Shown in pieces: positions 7,368 to 17,004 of a stretch of DNA of 64,000 nucleotides (position 1 is its first letter; every line of letters begins with the position of its first letter). Made by a program: the position numbers and the translations under genes. This DNA is from Trichomonas vaginalis G3. Its lineage: Eukaryota > Parabasalia > Trichomonadida > Trichomonadidae. Under the pieces are notes generated by a model, which saw nothing but the letters and a program-made list of their open reading frames with translations, was not told the origin of the DNA and ran no database searches. The stretch lies in assembly GCF_026262505.1 (NCBI RefSeq), contig NC_067205.1, positions 26,800,556 to 26,864,555 of the forward strand, read 5' to 3'.

Positions 7368-8850
7368 TGAAATATTGTTCGAATATTTTCCAAGGTACTC
7401 TGTTCTCATTGCATACATTCAAGAAATACTTAAGAAAGCAGACTTGACTTTAGGAGATGATGAAAGTTCTGTATATCTTTCGTTCCAGTTTCAAATAGCA
7501 GAACTTTTGAGACAGATATGCTTAATGTATGACAACATCTCTGATTTCACAAGATATGATGACGACCATGACCCCGAACACGGTGAAGAAGAAGTTTTAC
7601 AAACATCCATTAAGACAGGAAAGGTTTTAACACAAAGTCTCATTATTGACACCAAAGATGGCGAAGTGGACGTTCTTCAAGAGCTGAAGAAAAATACTTC
7701 TTCGGGAGGTGGTGGTAGGCATGAACTTGAAATAAATGAGATAGAAGAGAAATTAGCCGAAAAAGCAGATAAAAACCATGTTCATTATATAAGTTCAGAC
7801 GAACAGATTATAACGGATTATCATGGATATTTAACACAGGATGAAGAAGTGAAGACGAAAGATGTTAATGAAAGAAGATATAAATTTATTCGTGCTAAAG
7901 GTTATGACATACACTGTACTGTACAGTATGACACGGGTAAAGCACCAGAAGCATTTGGTTATAACAATGAAATTTATGCTTCATACTTCTTTGTTAACGG
8001 TGTATTAGTTGAACCAAGATTTACATTGAGAGTTAAGGCAAAAATAACTTTTGAAGATGCTATTAAAAGTAAAGCTGACAAAGATGAACTTGACGCAATG
8101 AACAAAGTTTTGAAATCTCATAAACACAATATCTCCGATATAAATGAACTTCAAGCTACATTAAATAGTAAAGCTGAAAAGAACTATACACATAAATCCT
8201 TCACTACTGTTAGAGCAGACGACATAATATTGAACTATACCCTTGGTTCAAGTGCACCTTTAGAGAATCCAAGTACAAGCGTAAAAGATACTCTTAACAA
8301 TTTAGATAACAGATGTATGAACATTGAAGGTCATGCCAGAAACTTTGAAGCATATGAACTACCAACAATGTTAGATAAGAAAGCCGACAAAACAGAGCTT
8401 CAAACATTAAAGACTCAGATTCTTGAAACCATATATCCTATAGGCTCTATTTATACGTCAATGAACTCAACAAATCCAGCAAGTGTTTTAGGTTTCGGTA
8501 CATGGAAGCAGATTGTAGACAAATTCTTATATTGTACTAATAGTTCAAAACAAGCCGGTGGTTCAAAGAAAATTAAAGAAGCAAACTTACCTGCGCACAC
8601 TCATACAGGAACTACAAACTTTTCTGGCGACCATAGCCACTCATTAAGAGACCACCCATTATACAACTCAGACTATGAAGCTGGCAATGACGTTTTATCT
8701 CCATCTTATAACAATTCAGCAAAAAAGACTTTTCGACCAACTGAACCAGGAGGAAATCATGTCCATACTTTCACAACAAATCCAACAGGCTTGGGTAAAG
8801 ATTATATGCCACCATTTGTGACTGTATTCGCATGGTACCGCGTTCAATGA
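7291..8850 (+). CDS. Phage-collar-like fibre protein (up to 519 aa)
   Basis: The last 140 residues follow the plan of phage tail-collar/fibre tips: YPIGSIYTSMNSTNPASVLG, FGTWKQIVDKFL, GGSKKIKEANLPAHTHTG, HSHSL, and the closing YMPPFVTVFAWYRV. Upstream are helical segments with repeated K-A-D-K heptads (LDKKADKTELQTLK), suggesting a trimeric shaft. The true start is uncertain because the frame opens inside the preceding gene. Such tips bind receptors in phages; a host-attachment role here is an inference. Downstream, 8836-8892 holds GC-rich mini-hairpins (gaccctttgggtc). Confidence 0.75.
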   Translation: MQKLQQNLQKELKQQKLQRTTKTNANEILFEYFPRYSVLIAYIQEILKKADLTLGDDESSVYLSFQFQIAELLRQICLMYDNISDFTRYDDDHDPEHGEEEVLQTSIKTGKVLTQSLIIDTKDGEVDVLQELKKNTSSGGGGRHELEINEIEEKLAEKADKNHVHYISSDEQIITDYHGYLTQDEEVKTKDVNERRYKFIRAKGYDIHCTVQYDTGKAPEAFGYNNEIYASYFFVNGVLVEPRFTLRVKAKITFEDAIKSKADKDELDAMNKVLKSHKHNISDINELQATLNSKAEKNYTHKSFTTVRADDIILNYTLGSSAPLENPSTSVKDTLNNLDNRCMNIEGHARNFEAYELPTMLDKKADKTELQTLKTQILETIYPIGSIYTSMNSTNPASVLGFGTWKQIVDKFLYCTNSSKQAGGSKKIKEANLPAHTHTGTTNFSGDHSHSLRDHPLYNSDYEAGNDVLSPSYNNSAKKTFRPTEPGGNHVHTFTTNPTGLGKDYMPPFVTVFAWYRVQ

Positions 8851-8892
8851 ACGCGCTTGAGCCTAGACCCTTTGGGTCAAGGCTTACCGTCT
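8836..8892. other. GC-rich mini-hairpins after the fibre gene
   Basis: Short palindromes such as cgcgttcaatgaacgcg and gaccctttgggtc stand out in AT-rich DNA. The word gaccc-aaa/ttt-gggtc recurs in the 31-bp insert at 58191-58221. They may be transcription-end hairpins or tiny mobile palindromes. Confidence 0.55.
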
Positions 8893-8918
8893 TGAATAAA
8901 ATCTTTAACTTTACATAA

Positions 8919-10004
8919 ATGAGCTTGAAAGAAGTATTCGAATCATCACCGTGGAGGTCATTTAAGAAGTTCAATGAAGCTGCAAAAAGTTGGGGATTTA
9001 CTAACAGAGCTGAAGTGAAAAGGTTCTTTGACAAAAATGTTGTACATCAAACAAAAATAAACCCTTACGACTACTTTTTACCAATTTACTCCAACACTCC
9101 TGACGCATACCAATTTGACACTCTCATTCAAAGCAGAAAAGGAGGACATAAACCATTCCTCATCTTCATTAATGTTAACACTCGTAAAGCTTTTGCATAT
9201 CCAATGAAAAATAAAGGAACTCGTGAAGTGTTAAGAGTTTTACAAAAGTTTGTAGCAGAACATAGCCCAAGTACTTTAACATCAGACCAAGACAGTGCAT
9301 ACCTCAGCAATGAAATCACAGATTTTCTCATTAAGCATAACATAACTCACTTCACTACTGAAGACCATAACCATAACATACTCGGCATCATAAACCGCTT
9401 CATAAGGACTCTCAGAGATTTAAATCAAGAGCGAGACTTTACCGAAGAAACAATGAAACATTTTCTCGAAGTATATAATTCCTCAACACATTCTACAACA
9501 GGACATACACCAAATTCAATGACACAACAACAAGAAGAAAAGTATATACAAAAGAAACGAAGTCAAACACAAAATATCAGAAATTCAACACAATTTACCC
9601 TCATTTCTGGTACAAAAGTTCGTGTAGTTCTTGACGACAAACCGTTGACAAAGAAACGTTTAAGGTTAAGTAGAAACTATTATATCGTAGACTCTACGCA
9701 AGGTAATGGATATCTTATAAAAGCTGCCGACGACTCTATTGCGTTTTATCCTCGTCATAAATTAGTTGAAAGTAGTAATGGCAAACTTGCTGAAACCATT
9801 GACGAAGCAAAGCGAGGAGTGGTTATTGAAATACTTGGCTATAACATAAACGATGACACTTATAAAGTAAGATATGAAGGAGGCGTTGAAGATGTTATAC
9901 CATCTAAGAACTTGAGAGAGTCAAAGCCAACACATCTGGGACCATTAGAGCGGGAGTACTGGAAAGACAAAAATATGCCAGAAAGAATAAGAAAATTCTT
10001 CTAA
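8919..10004 (+). CDS. Maverick integrase (retroviral-type, rve fold)
   Basis: This protein would join Maverick ends to target DNA. The catalytic core is recognised by YQFDTLIQSR near residue 69 and LTSDQDSAYLSNEITDFL near residue 125, with the C-terminal core helix around NRFIRTLRDLNQ. A basic linker and a beta-rich C-terminal domain follow (YKVRYEGGVEDVIPSKNLRE), similar to the chromo/SH3-like tails of Ty3-type and Maverick integrases. The 361-residue frame is open. It lies downstream of the fibre gene and is followed by the ggtga palindrome at 10044. Its core is distinct from the DD34E transposases of the plain DNA transposons in this window. Confidence 0.85.
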   Translation: MSLKEVFESSPWRSFKKFNEAAKSWGFTNRAEVKRFFDKNVVHQTKINPYDYFLPIYSNTPDAYQFDTLIQSRKGGHKPFLIFINVNTRKAFAYPMKNKGTREVLRVLQKFVAEHSPSTLTSDQDSAYLSNEITDFLIKHNITHFTTEDHNHNILGIINRFIRTLRDLNQERDFTEETMKHFLEVYNSSTHSTTGHTPNSMTQQQEEKYIQKKRSQTQNIRNSTQFTLISGTKVRVVLDDKPLTKKRLRLSRNYYIVDSTQGNGYLIKAADDSIAFYPRHKLVESSNGKLAETIDEAKRGVVIEILGYNINDDTYKVRYEGGVEDVIPSKNLRESKPTHLGPLEREYWKDKNMPERIRKFF

Positions 10005-10043
10005 ACTTTTTCATTAGATGTAAATCAGACAAAAATAATGTTT

Positions 10044-10079
10044 AGGTGAAGAGGTGAGATTTCACCTCTTTTTTCACCC
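10044..10079. other. Recurrent ggtga palindrome between integrase and secreted-protein genes
   Basis: The hairpin gaggtgagatttcacctc sits with flanking aggtga and tcaccc words. Orientation is opposite to the copy at 11135-11173, so the gene at 10092-11129 is bracketed by an inverted pair. Confidence 0.7.
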
Positions 10080-10091
10080 TCGTGAATTTTC

Positions 10092-11129
10092 ATGAATTTC
10101 CTTAAGATAGAAAAAATAAAGTTAGTTTTATTTTTATTTATTTTTTTATTTTGTATAAAAGATATGATTTCAACAATCGGTACAACAACAATTCAAGCTG
10201 CGAACGGCGGGACTCTGTCCACAACTACAGCATCAAACTCGTTAGTCATGAATCCTACGTCAATGTTGGTAGAGATGAAAAGCTTTATTCCTTCTTCATA
10301 TACTTTTGAAACAGAAATCCAGAAGATAAAGCAAGAACTTTTAACAAGTAATTTAAACTGTACCGCACAGGTTGAAACAAATGAAGAATATCTTTATGAC
10401 ATGCAGGACCTCATCGACCATTTGCCTAAACTACCTGAAGTTCAGCAGCAAAAACTAACTATTCCTGAATTCGACGAAATTGAAGTCAAAGCAACTGACT
10501 CAGTAGAAATAAAGAAGTTCATACGAAAGGTAAATTATGAATTCCTTGGTTTTCATTGCAACCATAAAGTTATGGACAAAGATTGCGATATGGTTTATAA
10601 GAACATCTCTGACATATATAAATCTGGGGAGTTTAAGACATACGATAACTTTGTTACATTAGTTGCAAAATGTGTTTGGCAGATAAGAGATAAAGATAAA
10701 AGAGGCAAAGTATGGAACGAACAAATAAAACCAGCAGCTTTTGAGTTAAAGAAAACCATTGACGCCTTGGTTGTTTTAGCTGGTAATGTTTCAATGTATA
10801 ACGCAAAAACGATGCCGCAATGTTCAAAATGTAAAGCAGCAATAAGAAAATATAACTACTCAGTCAAAGAGATAGAAAGAATGCGAAACGACTATGCAGA
10901 CTTAAAGAAAGAAGCAGAAAAGCCAGCAGAAGATAAAATGGATATGTTGACATTTCTTAATAAAAACTATCCAACAGCAGAAGATTTCCTTCTGTCTGAC
11001 GTCAAGAAGAAATATAAAGAGACTTTCGGCATGATTAAAACATTCGATGTACTAAAAGAAGAAATAGAAGCTACGAAATTGTTTAGGATTTCAAATATAC
11101 ATCGTACAATTCATGTAAAACGCTTGTGA
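10092..11129 (+). CDS. Secreted or membrane-anchored Maverick protein (345 aa), unknown
   Basis: A strong N-terminal hydrophobic segment (LVLFLFIFLFCIKDM, residues 13-27) predicts a signal peptide or anchor. The remainder is helical and Lys/Glu-rich with several Cys residues (CNHKVMDKDC, CSKCKA). No family is recognised. The gene is flanked on both sides by inverted copies of the ggtga palindrome otherwise typical of the TIR inner ends, and no copy was found in the remaining part of Maverick 3. That bracketing hints at a movable cassette, but could equally be shared regulatory hairpins. Confidence 0.6.
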   Translation: MNFLKIEKIKLVLFLFIFLFCIKDMISTIGTTTIQAANGGTLSTTTASNSLVMNPTSMLVEMKSFIPSSYTFETEIQKIKQELLTSNLNCTAQVETNEEYLYDMQDLIDHLPKLPEVQQQKLTIPEFDEIEVKATDSVEIKKFIRKVNYEFLGFHCNHKVMDKDCDMVYKNISDIYKSGEFKTYDNFVTLVAKCVWQIRDKDKRGKVWNEQIKPAAFELKKTIDALVVLAGNVSMYNAKTMPQCSKCKAAIRKYNYSVKEIERMRNDYADLKKEAEKPAEDKMDMLTFLNKNYPTAEDFLLSDVKKKYKETFGMIKTFDVLKEEIEATKLFRISNIHRTIHVKRL

Positions 11130-11134
11130 AAAAA

Positions 11135-11173
11135 ACAGGTGAAAAAAGAGGTGAGATCTCACCTCTTCACCTA
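11135..11173. other. Recurrent ggtga palindrome after the secreted-protein gene
   Basis: It contains the perfect 18-base palindrome gaggtgagatctcacctc (11148-11165), preceded by aacaggtgaaaaaa as in the right TIR copies. Confidence 0.75.
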
Positions 11174-11282
11174 AACATTATTTTTGCTGAAAAATGACCA
11201 AATTTCATGAATTTTCATAAAAGATAAAAATAACACTAGTTTTTATTTTTTCTAATTTTTTATCTTGTATGTAAAGACAGTA

Positions 11283-12110
11283 ATGTCAACATTAGAGAAC
11301 ACAACAATTGCTATCGTTCATGAAGCCATAAATGAAGAATACGAATACATACAGTATAACAAACAATTGAGACTCATTCGTTCAGTCAAAGATGACATGT
11401 ACCAGATGCAAAGTATAATGAACGCTCTTCGTTCTACAAAGCAAGCATATCATTGGTTTGAAAACCAACAGACAAAAGAACTTTTAGAAGAATTTCCTCA
11501 TATGATTGCTTCCCTCGGAAAACCGAGAGAAGAGATTCCGTACGAAAATCGCAAGAATTTGGCTCCTGGTTTGAAAGGTTATTATGTTCATAGACTTTTA
11601 GTAAACGCTGTAGCAATGTGGACTTCACCTCGTTATGCTTGTTATATTTTCATGATGTTAGATGAACTATATAAAGCAGAACGTGGACAGATGGAAAAGA
11701 AACTTCAAGCAAAAGATGAAGTCATTGAATCCAAAGACAAAAGCATACAGAAAAGAATATCGCGTTCAGTACCAAAAGGAAAGGAAAAGAGTTATAAGTA
11801 TATGATATATACTGAAGAGTTGGAGAAAGAAGAAGATAAAGATATGGTTATGTTACATTTAGTCAGAAGAAACAACAAGAGCTTTTATGACTTAGCTAAG
11901 ATATATAAATCTGACAGAAACTGGTTCTATCGTGAAAACTTACCGATTTCAATGACACCGAATGAACAAATAAAGGAAATTGTCAAAAATACTCTTCCTC
12001 AAACGCACTATGACATCAAAGGTTGTACAATACTTACATTCAAAGAAGACTTAACATTACTGAAGGAAAAAATAACAGAATATTTCAATAACTTCAAAGA
12101 GGAAGAATGA
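11283..12110 (+). CDS. KilA-N domain protein (about 275 aa)
   Basis: The KilA-N DNA-binding domain (residues 40-130) is recognised by TKQAYHWFENQQTKELL, LAPGLKGYYVHRLLVN and AVAMWTSPRYACYIFMMLDE. A coiled coil follows (KKLQAKDEVIESKDKSIQKR), then a C-terminal domain (KSYKYMIYTEEL, MVMLHLVRRNNKSFYDL) like the tails of viral KilA-N/BRO proteins. KilA-N proteins occur in phages, baculoviruses, poxviruses and other large DNA viruses and probably bind DNA. The first ATG is at 11283 (MSTLENTT); upstream in-frame codons lack ATG. The gene lies just downstream of the ggtga palindrome and upstream of the 86-bp repeats. Confidence 0.75.
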   Translation: MSTLENTTIAIVHEAINEEYEYIQYNKQLRLIRSVKDDMYQMQSIMNALRSTKQAYHWFENQQTKELLEEFPHMIASLGKPREEIPYENRKNLAPGLKGYYVHRLLVNAVAMWTSPRYACYIFMMLDELYKAERGQMEKKLQAKDEVIESKDKSIQKRISRSVPKGKEKSYKYMIYTEELEKEEDKDMVMLHLVRRNNKSFYDLAKIYKSDRNWFYRENLPISMTPNEQIKEIVKNTLPQTHYDIKGCTILTFKEDLTLLKEKITEYFNNFKEEE

Positions 12111-12178
12111 AAAAAAATCTCGTCGGGTGCCACGTTAGGACCATAGTGGAGAAAACCATGATAAAAACAAAACACTCC

Positions 12179-12445
12179 GTCAAGTTTATTTTGTTTTTAC
12201 CATTTAATTGTTTCCATAAATGCTCCACGTCGATCATAATCGACGAAGAGAGAATCGTCTGATCGTCAAGTTTATTTTGCTTTTACCATTTAATTGTTTC
12301 CATAAATGCTCCACGTCGATCATAATCGACGAAGAGAGAATCATCTGATCGTCAAGTTTATTTTGTTTTTACCATTTAATTGTTTCCATAAATGCTCCAC
12401 GTCGATCATAATCGACGAAGAGAGAACCGTCTGATCGTCAAGTTT
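12179..12445. repeat. 86-bp tandem repeat, about three copies
   Basis: The phrase caagtttattttg recurs at 12181, 12267 and 12353 and its start again at 12439, a period of exactly 86 bases. Each unit holds the palindrome cgtcgatcataatcgacg. The 12111-12634 interval contains no gene apart from this. It is the longest non-coding stretch in Maverick 2 and lies upstream of the convergent gene at 12635. Confidence 0.85.
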
Positions 12446-12634
12446 ATTAGTTAACGGGAGGATTAGATATATTCCATCACAACTGAAAACATTCGTGAAA
12501 ACATTAACGTAAACATTTGTTTCCAGGACTGTTGTCAAAATGTCATGTTGTCAGTAATTTTAAGAGAAGTTAATTAACCTGGTGACACATGGTGACGTAG
12601 TGACACCTTCAGTTCTTCAAAAATATATTTTTGC

Positions 12635-13108
12635 TTAAATAGCTTCAGGGTCTATTTCTTCAACCATTTCACTTCCTTCGTCAATGTCAATAGAAGCTTC
12701 TTCAACCTTTGGTAAGAATTTCTGTATAACATCTTTGTTCGTTATTGTCTTCAGAGATGAAGGATAATATTTCACATTTGTTTCACCTTTCTTATATTCT
12801 TTCTGTTCGGAAAGATTTAAAGCAATACTGAAGAAGTCAACGTTAGAGTTCTTTATGACAGTATAATGAGTATCTTTGACATTCATGAAGAAACTCTTTT
12901 GTTTCAAAACTACTGCTAACTCTTGTGAAGTATAACGTTTGCGGTCAATGACGATAGCTAATGGTCTGACATACTGACCAAACTTAGATTCTTTCACAAA
13001 CTTCTTGTTAAAGATAACATTAACATTTGAAGCACCATTGAACTCATTCTTGATGGCAGTAGCGAGAGCATTGTATGAAAAGAACTTGCAATCTTGCATG
13101 TGTTTCAT
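12635..13108 (-). CDS. Maverick protein, unknown (157 aa)
   Basis: The N-terminal 110 residues look folded and basic (FNKKFVKESKFGQYVRPLAI, DRKRYTSQELAVVLKQKSFF). The tail is acidic (EEASIDIDEGSEMVEEIDPE). The gene is divergent from the polymerase region, with an A/T-rich leader of about 90 bases. A small DNA-associated role is possible given its place beside the polymerase gene, but nothing in the sequence proves it. Confidence 0.55.
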   Translation of the reverse strand: MKHMQDCKFFSYNALATAIKNEFNGASNVNVIFNKKFVKESKFGQYVRPLAIVIDRKRYTSQELAVVLKQKSFFMNVKDTHYTVIKNSNVDFFSIALNLSEQKEYKKGETNVKYYPSSLKTITNKDVIQKFLPKVEEASIDIDEGSEMVEEIDPEAI

Positions 13109-13471
13109 TAAAATAAAAATATTAAATTATTTTGAAAAATAACTTAAAAAAATCTAATCTAATTTTTTCAAAAAATATTTTTTTATTTCCTACTAAAGAT
13201 GTATCGGAAGTTGTCTAAGTTAGAACACTCGGAAATAAAACAACTTCTTACAGAAGCTAATATAGATGTTGCAAAGCATTACGCAACAAACAAATAAGCA
13301 CTCGCTGACATCCTCAATGACTACAATGGTGAAATAAGTTATGATAGAATTCATGAGTTCATAAAGCCGCAACGCGGCGAGGACGAAGTCCATGCAAGAG
13401 CATTTCCTTTAAATGACGTTGCTATTGACTTATATCATAGACGTTCAGTACCTCATGAAGTAAGAAGAGAA

Positions 13472-16400
13472 ATGTATGACATAACAAATGCAAACGTTGG
13501 TAAAACACGAAAGAGAGACGACACACTGAAACAACAGAGAAGAGAGATGTTTAAGAGCGCTATAGAACAAGTTCGCAAAGCTAATGATGTCATTCGTTCC
13601 ATTGACGACAAACCAAAAGAAGGTGAGAGATGGTTAAAGAAAGATGAAGAGAATAGGAAGAGGAATGTTAAGACAGGCAATAGACTCATTGACTTTAACA
13701 TCGAAGCTTTAGATGAACCAAACAGAGACTACTTACACAAACATTTCGGTAAGGTTTTCATGAGACTCTTAGAGAAAATTAAAATAAACTCACAACAGAG
13801 ATGGATGGTATGTTATAAACTTGGTGGAAAGTATGAATGTTCTACGTTAAACCTCAATAATATTGGAACATTACTACATCAGCTCTTGAAGGAGAACTTT
13901 ATATCAGAGATAGAAGCAAATGCTGCAGGTATTGTTGAAATGCACTATGACTTCTTCTTGACAAACATAAAGAATCTTACTGAAATAAAGATGTATGATT
14001 TAACAGAATATGAAGGCTTAACGATGTCAGATGTAAAGAAAGGCAAACCAAAAAAGAGACCATATAGAGATGAAAGCACACTGACAAATGACCAGAAAGC
14101 CATTTTGGAAGCTCTTAAGCAAACAGGAAACCCAGCACTTATAGAAAGCTTTTGGAAAGATAATGGTGAAAAGAAGTTTTATAAAAAGAGAAGCGGTCAG
14201 TTCTGGAAGTATCTTTGCACATTACCTATAAATCTTGAACGCTACCAAATCTTCAATGAATTGAACAAAAGAACTGCAGCACTTATGACAGAGGACAATT
14301 GTTTCGTTTATGCTTGCATTCAGGCTGGAGTAAATGAAGAAACTATTGACCACATGAGAGAAGTCATTCGTGTTAGAGACTTTCCTCAAAGTAAAGTACA
14401 AGAAATTTCTGACGCAACAGGTATAGCATTTAATGTTGTCATTGGTTATTTCAATGACTCAAGACATAATGAAATAAAGAGATATATACCAAAAGAATGT
14501 GAAACTGTTAGAACTATTGACTTACTTCTTGTTGAAGACCACTACATGCTAAATGAAAGATTACCAATGACAACATATTTCATTCGCAACTATATAGAAA
14601 TCTTGAAGGAGTGTGGTGGAATGAACATTGAGAAACAGATGAAGATTTATACAAAGAGAGAAGATAAATATGTAGTTCGTTATGATAGAACAACACCGTT
14701 ATGGGATGTTATGAAAACATTGTGGGAGTGCAAATATTTCGAACCTATTTCTTATGGAGAACTTTTCACATATACGACTGACTTATATAAACAGAACCTT
14801 GCACCATTTAAAGATTTGACATATGCTCCAAAGTATTGTGTACAACTGAAGAAGAAAGCCGAGTCAAAAGAAGTAAATAAAAATAAGTGCAAGTTCATTC
14901 CTGAGCACGTTTTCTTTGCTGACTTTGAGTGCAGTACCGATGGCTTTCATAAAGCTTTTAACATATGTTATGACAGTGAAGATGGTTCAGTGAGTGAAAG
15001 CATTTGGGGTCAGAACTGTGCAACAGAATTTTTGGAACGACTTCCTGACAAGAGTTTAATATATTTCCATAACCTCAGTTATGACATAAACTTCATCTTA
15101 AGGCACATGACAGAAGTGAAAGGAACTCCCATCATTAAAGGTTCACGAACAATGCAAATAACTGGCTTATATAAAGGAAGGGCAATTATTATAAAAGACT
15201 CTTACAGTGTTATAAATAAGAAGCTTAAACTATTTCCTGCTATGTTTAACTTACAAACAGGACCGAAAGAAGTATTTCCATACAACTACTACAGCAGTAC
15301 TTTGCTCATGAATGATAAGAGAACTGGTGTCATTTCTGAAGCGTGTAAGTTTATCCAGGATGCGGATACATTCATGAAAAACATAGATTTAATCGAAAAC
15401 TGCAGAATAGATGAGAACCACTTCGATTTAGAAAAGTATAGTACATTCTATTGCAAACAAGATGTAAGAATTTTAAGAGAAGGTTTTGTTAAGTTCAGAA
15501 ATGATATATTGAAAGAATTTGATTTAAACGTTTATGACTACGTTAGTATTTGTTCAATTGCTAATAAATTATTTGAGAACAGAGTATATTTCCCGAATGG
15601 AAATTTATATGACCTCTCAAATAAACCAAGAGAATTTATTTCGAGATGCATTCAAGGTGGAAGATGTATGTTGTCAGATAACATTAAACAAAAGAGCGAA
15701 AAGAAACTCATTGCTGACTTCGACGCTGTTTCATTATATCCATCAGCTATAGCAAGACTTTATACTTTAGAAGGAATTCCAAAGGTTATGAAGAAAGAAA
15801 TGTTAAGCACAGAGTATCTCATGAGACATTTATTCGATGACGACCAAAAGGAACCCATTGGTGAAAAGTTTATGTCTGGCTTCTTTGTTCTCATTAAGAT
15901 AACAGAGATTGGAATACATAGACACTTTCTTTTAATAGTTTGTGACCCTGAACTAAATCCAGAACTTAACGTTCCCAGAAGTTCAAACACTTGCTGTTTA
16001 ATGTATGTTGACCATATAACATTACAAGACCTCATAAAATATCAAGGTGTCAAATGTGAAGTGTTGCAAGGATACTATTACGATGGAAACAGAGATATTA
16101 GAATAAGAGATGAAGTAAAGAAGTTGTTTGAGTTAAGGTTAAAGTATAAGAAAGAAGGAAATCCTTTGCAAGAAAATATAAAGCTCATTCTGAACAGTAT
16201 TTATGGCAAAACTATTCTATCTCCTATTGAGTCAAAAATAACCATAGTAAATGACAAAGATGCTATAAGATATGCCATCAGAAACTACAACCATATAGTG
16301 AAGTTCGAAGGTTTGGATGGTTCGGATAAAACTATTTTCAAGCTAACGAAAAGCATTTGCAGACACTTTAACTTCTGTCCACTTGGTGTTAACATTCTGT

Positions 16401-16978
16401 CTATGTCGAAGAGAATAATGTGTGAAGTATTCTGTACTGCTGAGGACTTAGGAATGGACATCTTTTATAGCGATACAGACAGTATGCATCTCTACAATGA
16501 AGATATCCCTCGTTTAGCTGAAGAGTTTGAGAAGAGATACGGTAGAGAACTTATTGGTAAAACATTAGGTCAGTTCCATTCTGACTTCGCAGAAATAACA
16601 CCTGGAAAACAAAGTTTAGCATACAAGTCAATATTTTGTGGAAAGAAGACTTACATAGACTTACTCACTAACGATTTAAATGAAGTTGCATTCCACTGCA
16701 GAATGAAATGCGTGAAGCAAGATGTTATTGCTTTAACCGCTAATGAAATGTTTCCTGACTCTGTTCAGTGTTTCTATGATGAAGATAAAGGTTTAATGGT
16801 TCCGCATGGAAAATTTGACAAAGACTCTGAGTTCAGTGTTATGAAGTTATATAAAGCACTTTATGACGGTCAAGAGATTGCATTCGACTTATGTAAGTCG
16901 TGTCAACCTTGCTTTGCTGAAAAGTTTAACTTTTCTATTCAGACTAAGACTTCATTCATAAGAAAGCTTAAGTTCTGA
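13472..16978 (+). CDS. Protein-primed family B DNA polymerase
   Basis: This would replicate the element with protein priming, as Polinton polymerases are thought to do. An exonuclease domain shows FADFECSTDG (residue 480) and YFHNLSYDINFILRH (residue 535). The polymerase domain shows motif A DFDAVSLYPSAI (residue 750), motif B LILNSIYGKT (residue 912) and motif C YSDTDSMHL (residue 999). The open frame is 1168 residues. The 13109-13471 interval upstream is an A/T-rich leader with some coding-like composition, and this copy may be broken once. Only a C-terminal remnant is visible in Maverick 3 (53428-54118). Confidence 0.9.
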   Translation: MYDITNANVGKTRKRDDTLKQQRREMFKSAIEQVRKANDVIRSIDDKPKEGERWLKKDEENRKRNVKTGNRLIDFNIEALDEPNRDYLHKHFGKVFMRLLEKIKINSQQRWMVCYKLGGKYECSTLNLNNIGTLLHQLLKENFISEIEANAAGIVEMHYDFFLTNIKNLTEIKMYDLTEYEGLTMSDVKKGKPKKRPYRDESTLTNDQKAILEALKQTGNPALIESFWKDNGEKKFYKKRSGQFWKYLCTLPINLERYQIFNELNKRTAALMTEDNCFVYACIQAGVNEETIDHMREVIRVRDFPQSKVQEISDATGIAFNVVIGYFNDSRHNEIKRYIPKECETVRTIDLLLVEDHYMLNERLPMTTYFIRNYIEILKECGGMNIEKQMKIYTKREDKYVVRYDRTTPLWDVMKTLWECKYFEPISYGELFTYTTDLYKQNLAPFKDLTYAPKYCVQLKKKAESKEVNKNKCKFIPEHVFFADFECSTDGFHKAFNICYDSEDGSVSESIWGQNCATEFLERLPDKSLIYFHNLSYDINFILRHMTEVKGTPIIKGSRTMQITGLYKGRAIIIKDSYSVINKKLKLFPAMFNLQTGPKEVFPYNYYSSTLLMNDKRTGVISEACKFIQDADTFMKNIDLIENCRIDENHFDLEKYSTFYCKQDVRILREGFVKFRNDILKEFDLNVYDYVSICSIANKLFENRVYFPNGNLYDLSNKPREFISRCIQGGRCMLSDNIKQKSEKKLIADFDAVSLYPSAIARLYTLEGIPKVMKKEMLSTEYLMRHLFDDDQKEPIGEKFMSGFFVLIKITEIGIHRHFLLIVCDPELNPELNVPRSSNTCCLMYVDHITLQDLIKYQGVKCEVLQGYYYDGNRDIRIRDEVKKLFELRLKYKKEGNPLQENIKLILNSIYGKTILSPIESKITIVNDKDAIRYAIRNYNHIVKFEGLDGSDKTIFKLTKSICRHFNFCPLGVNILSMSKRIMCEVFCTAEDLGMDIFYSDTDSMHLYNEDIPRLAEEFEKRYGRELIGKTLGQFHSDFAEITPGKQSLAYKSIFCGKKTYIDLLTNDLNEVAFHCRMKCVKQDVIALTANEMFPDSVQCFYDEDKGLMVPHGKFDKDSEFSVMKLYKALYDGQEIAFDLCKSCQPCFAEKFNFSIQTKTSFIRKLKF

Positions 16979-17004
16979 GGTCATGAATGATAAAAATAAT
17001 GAGG

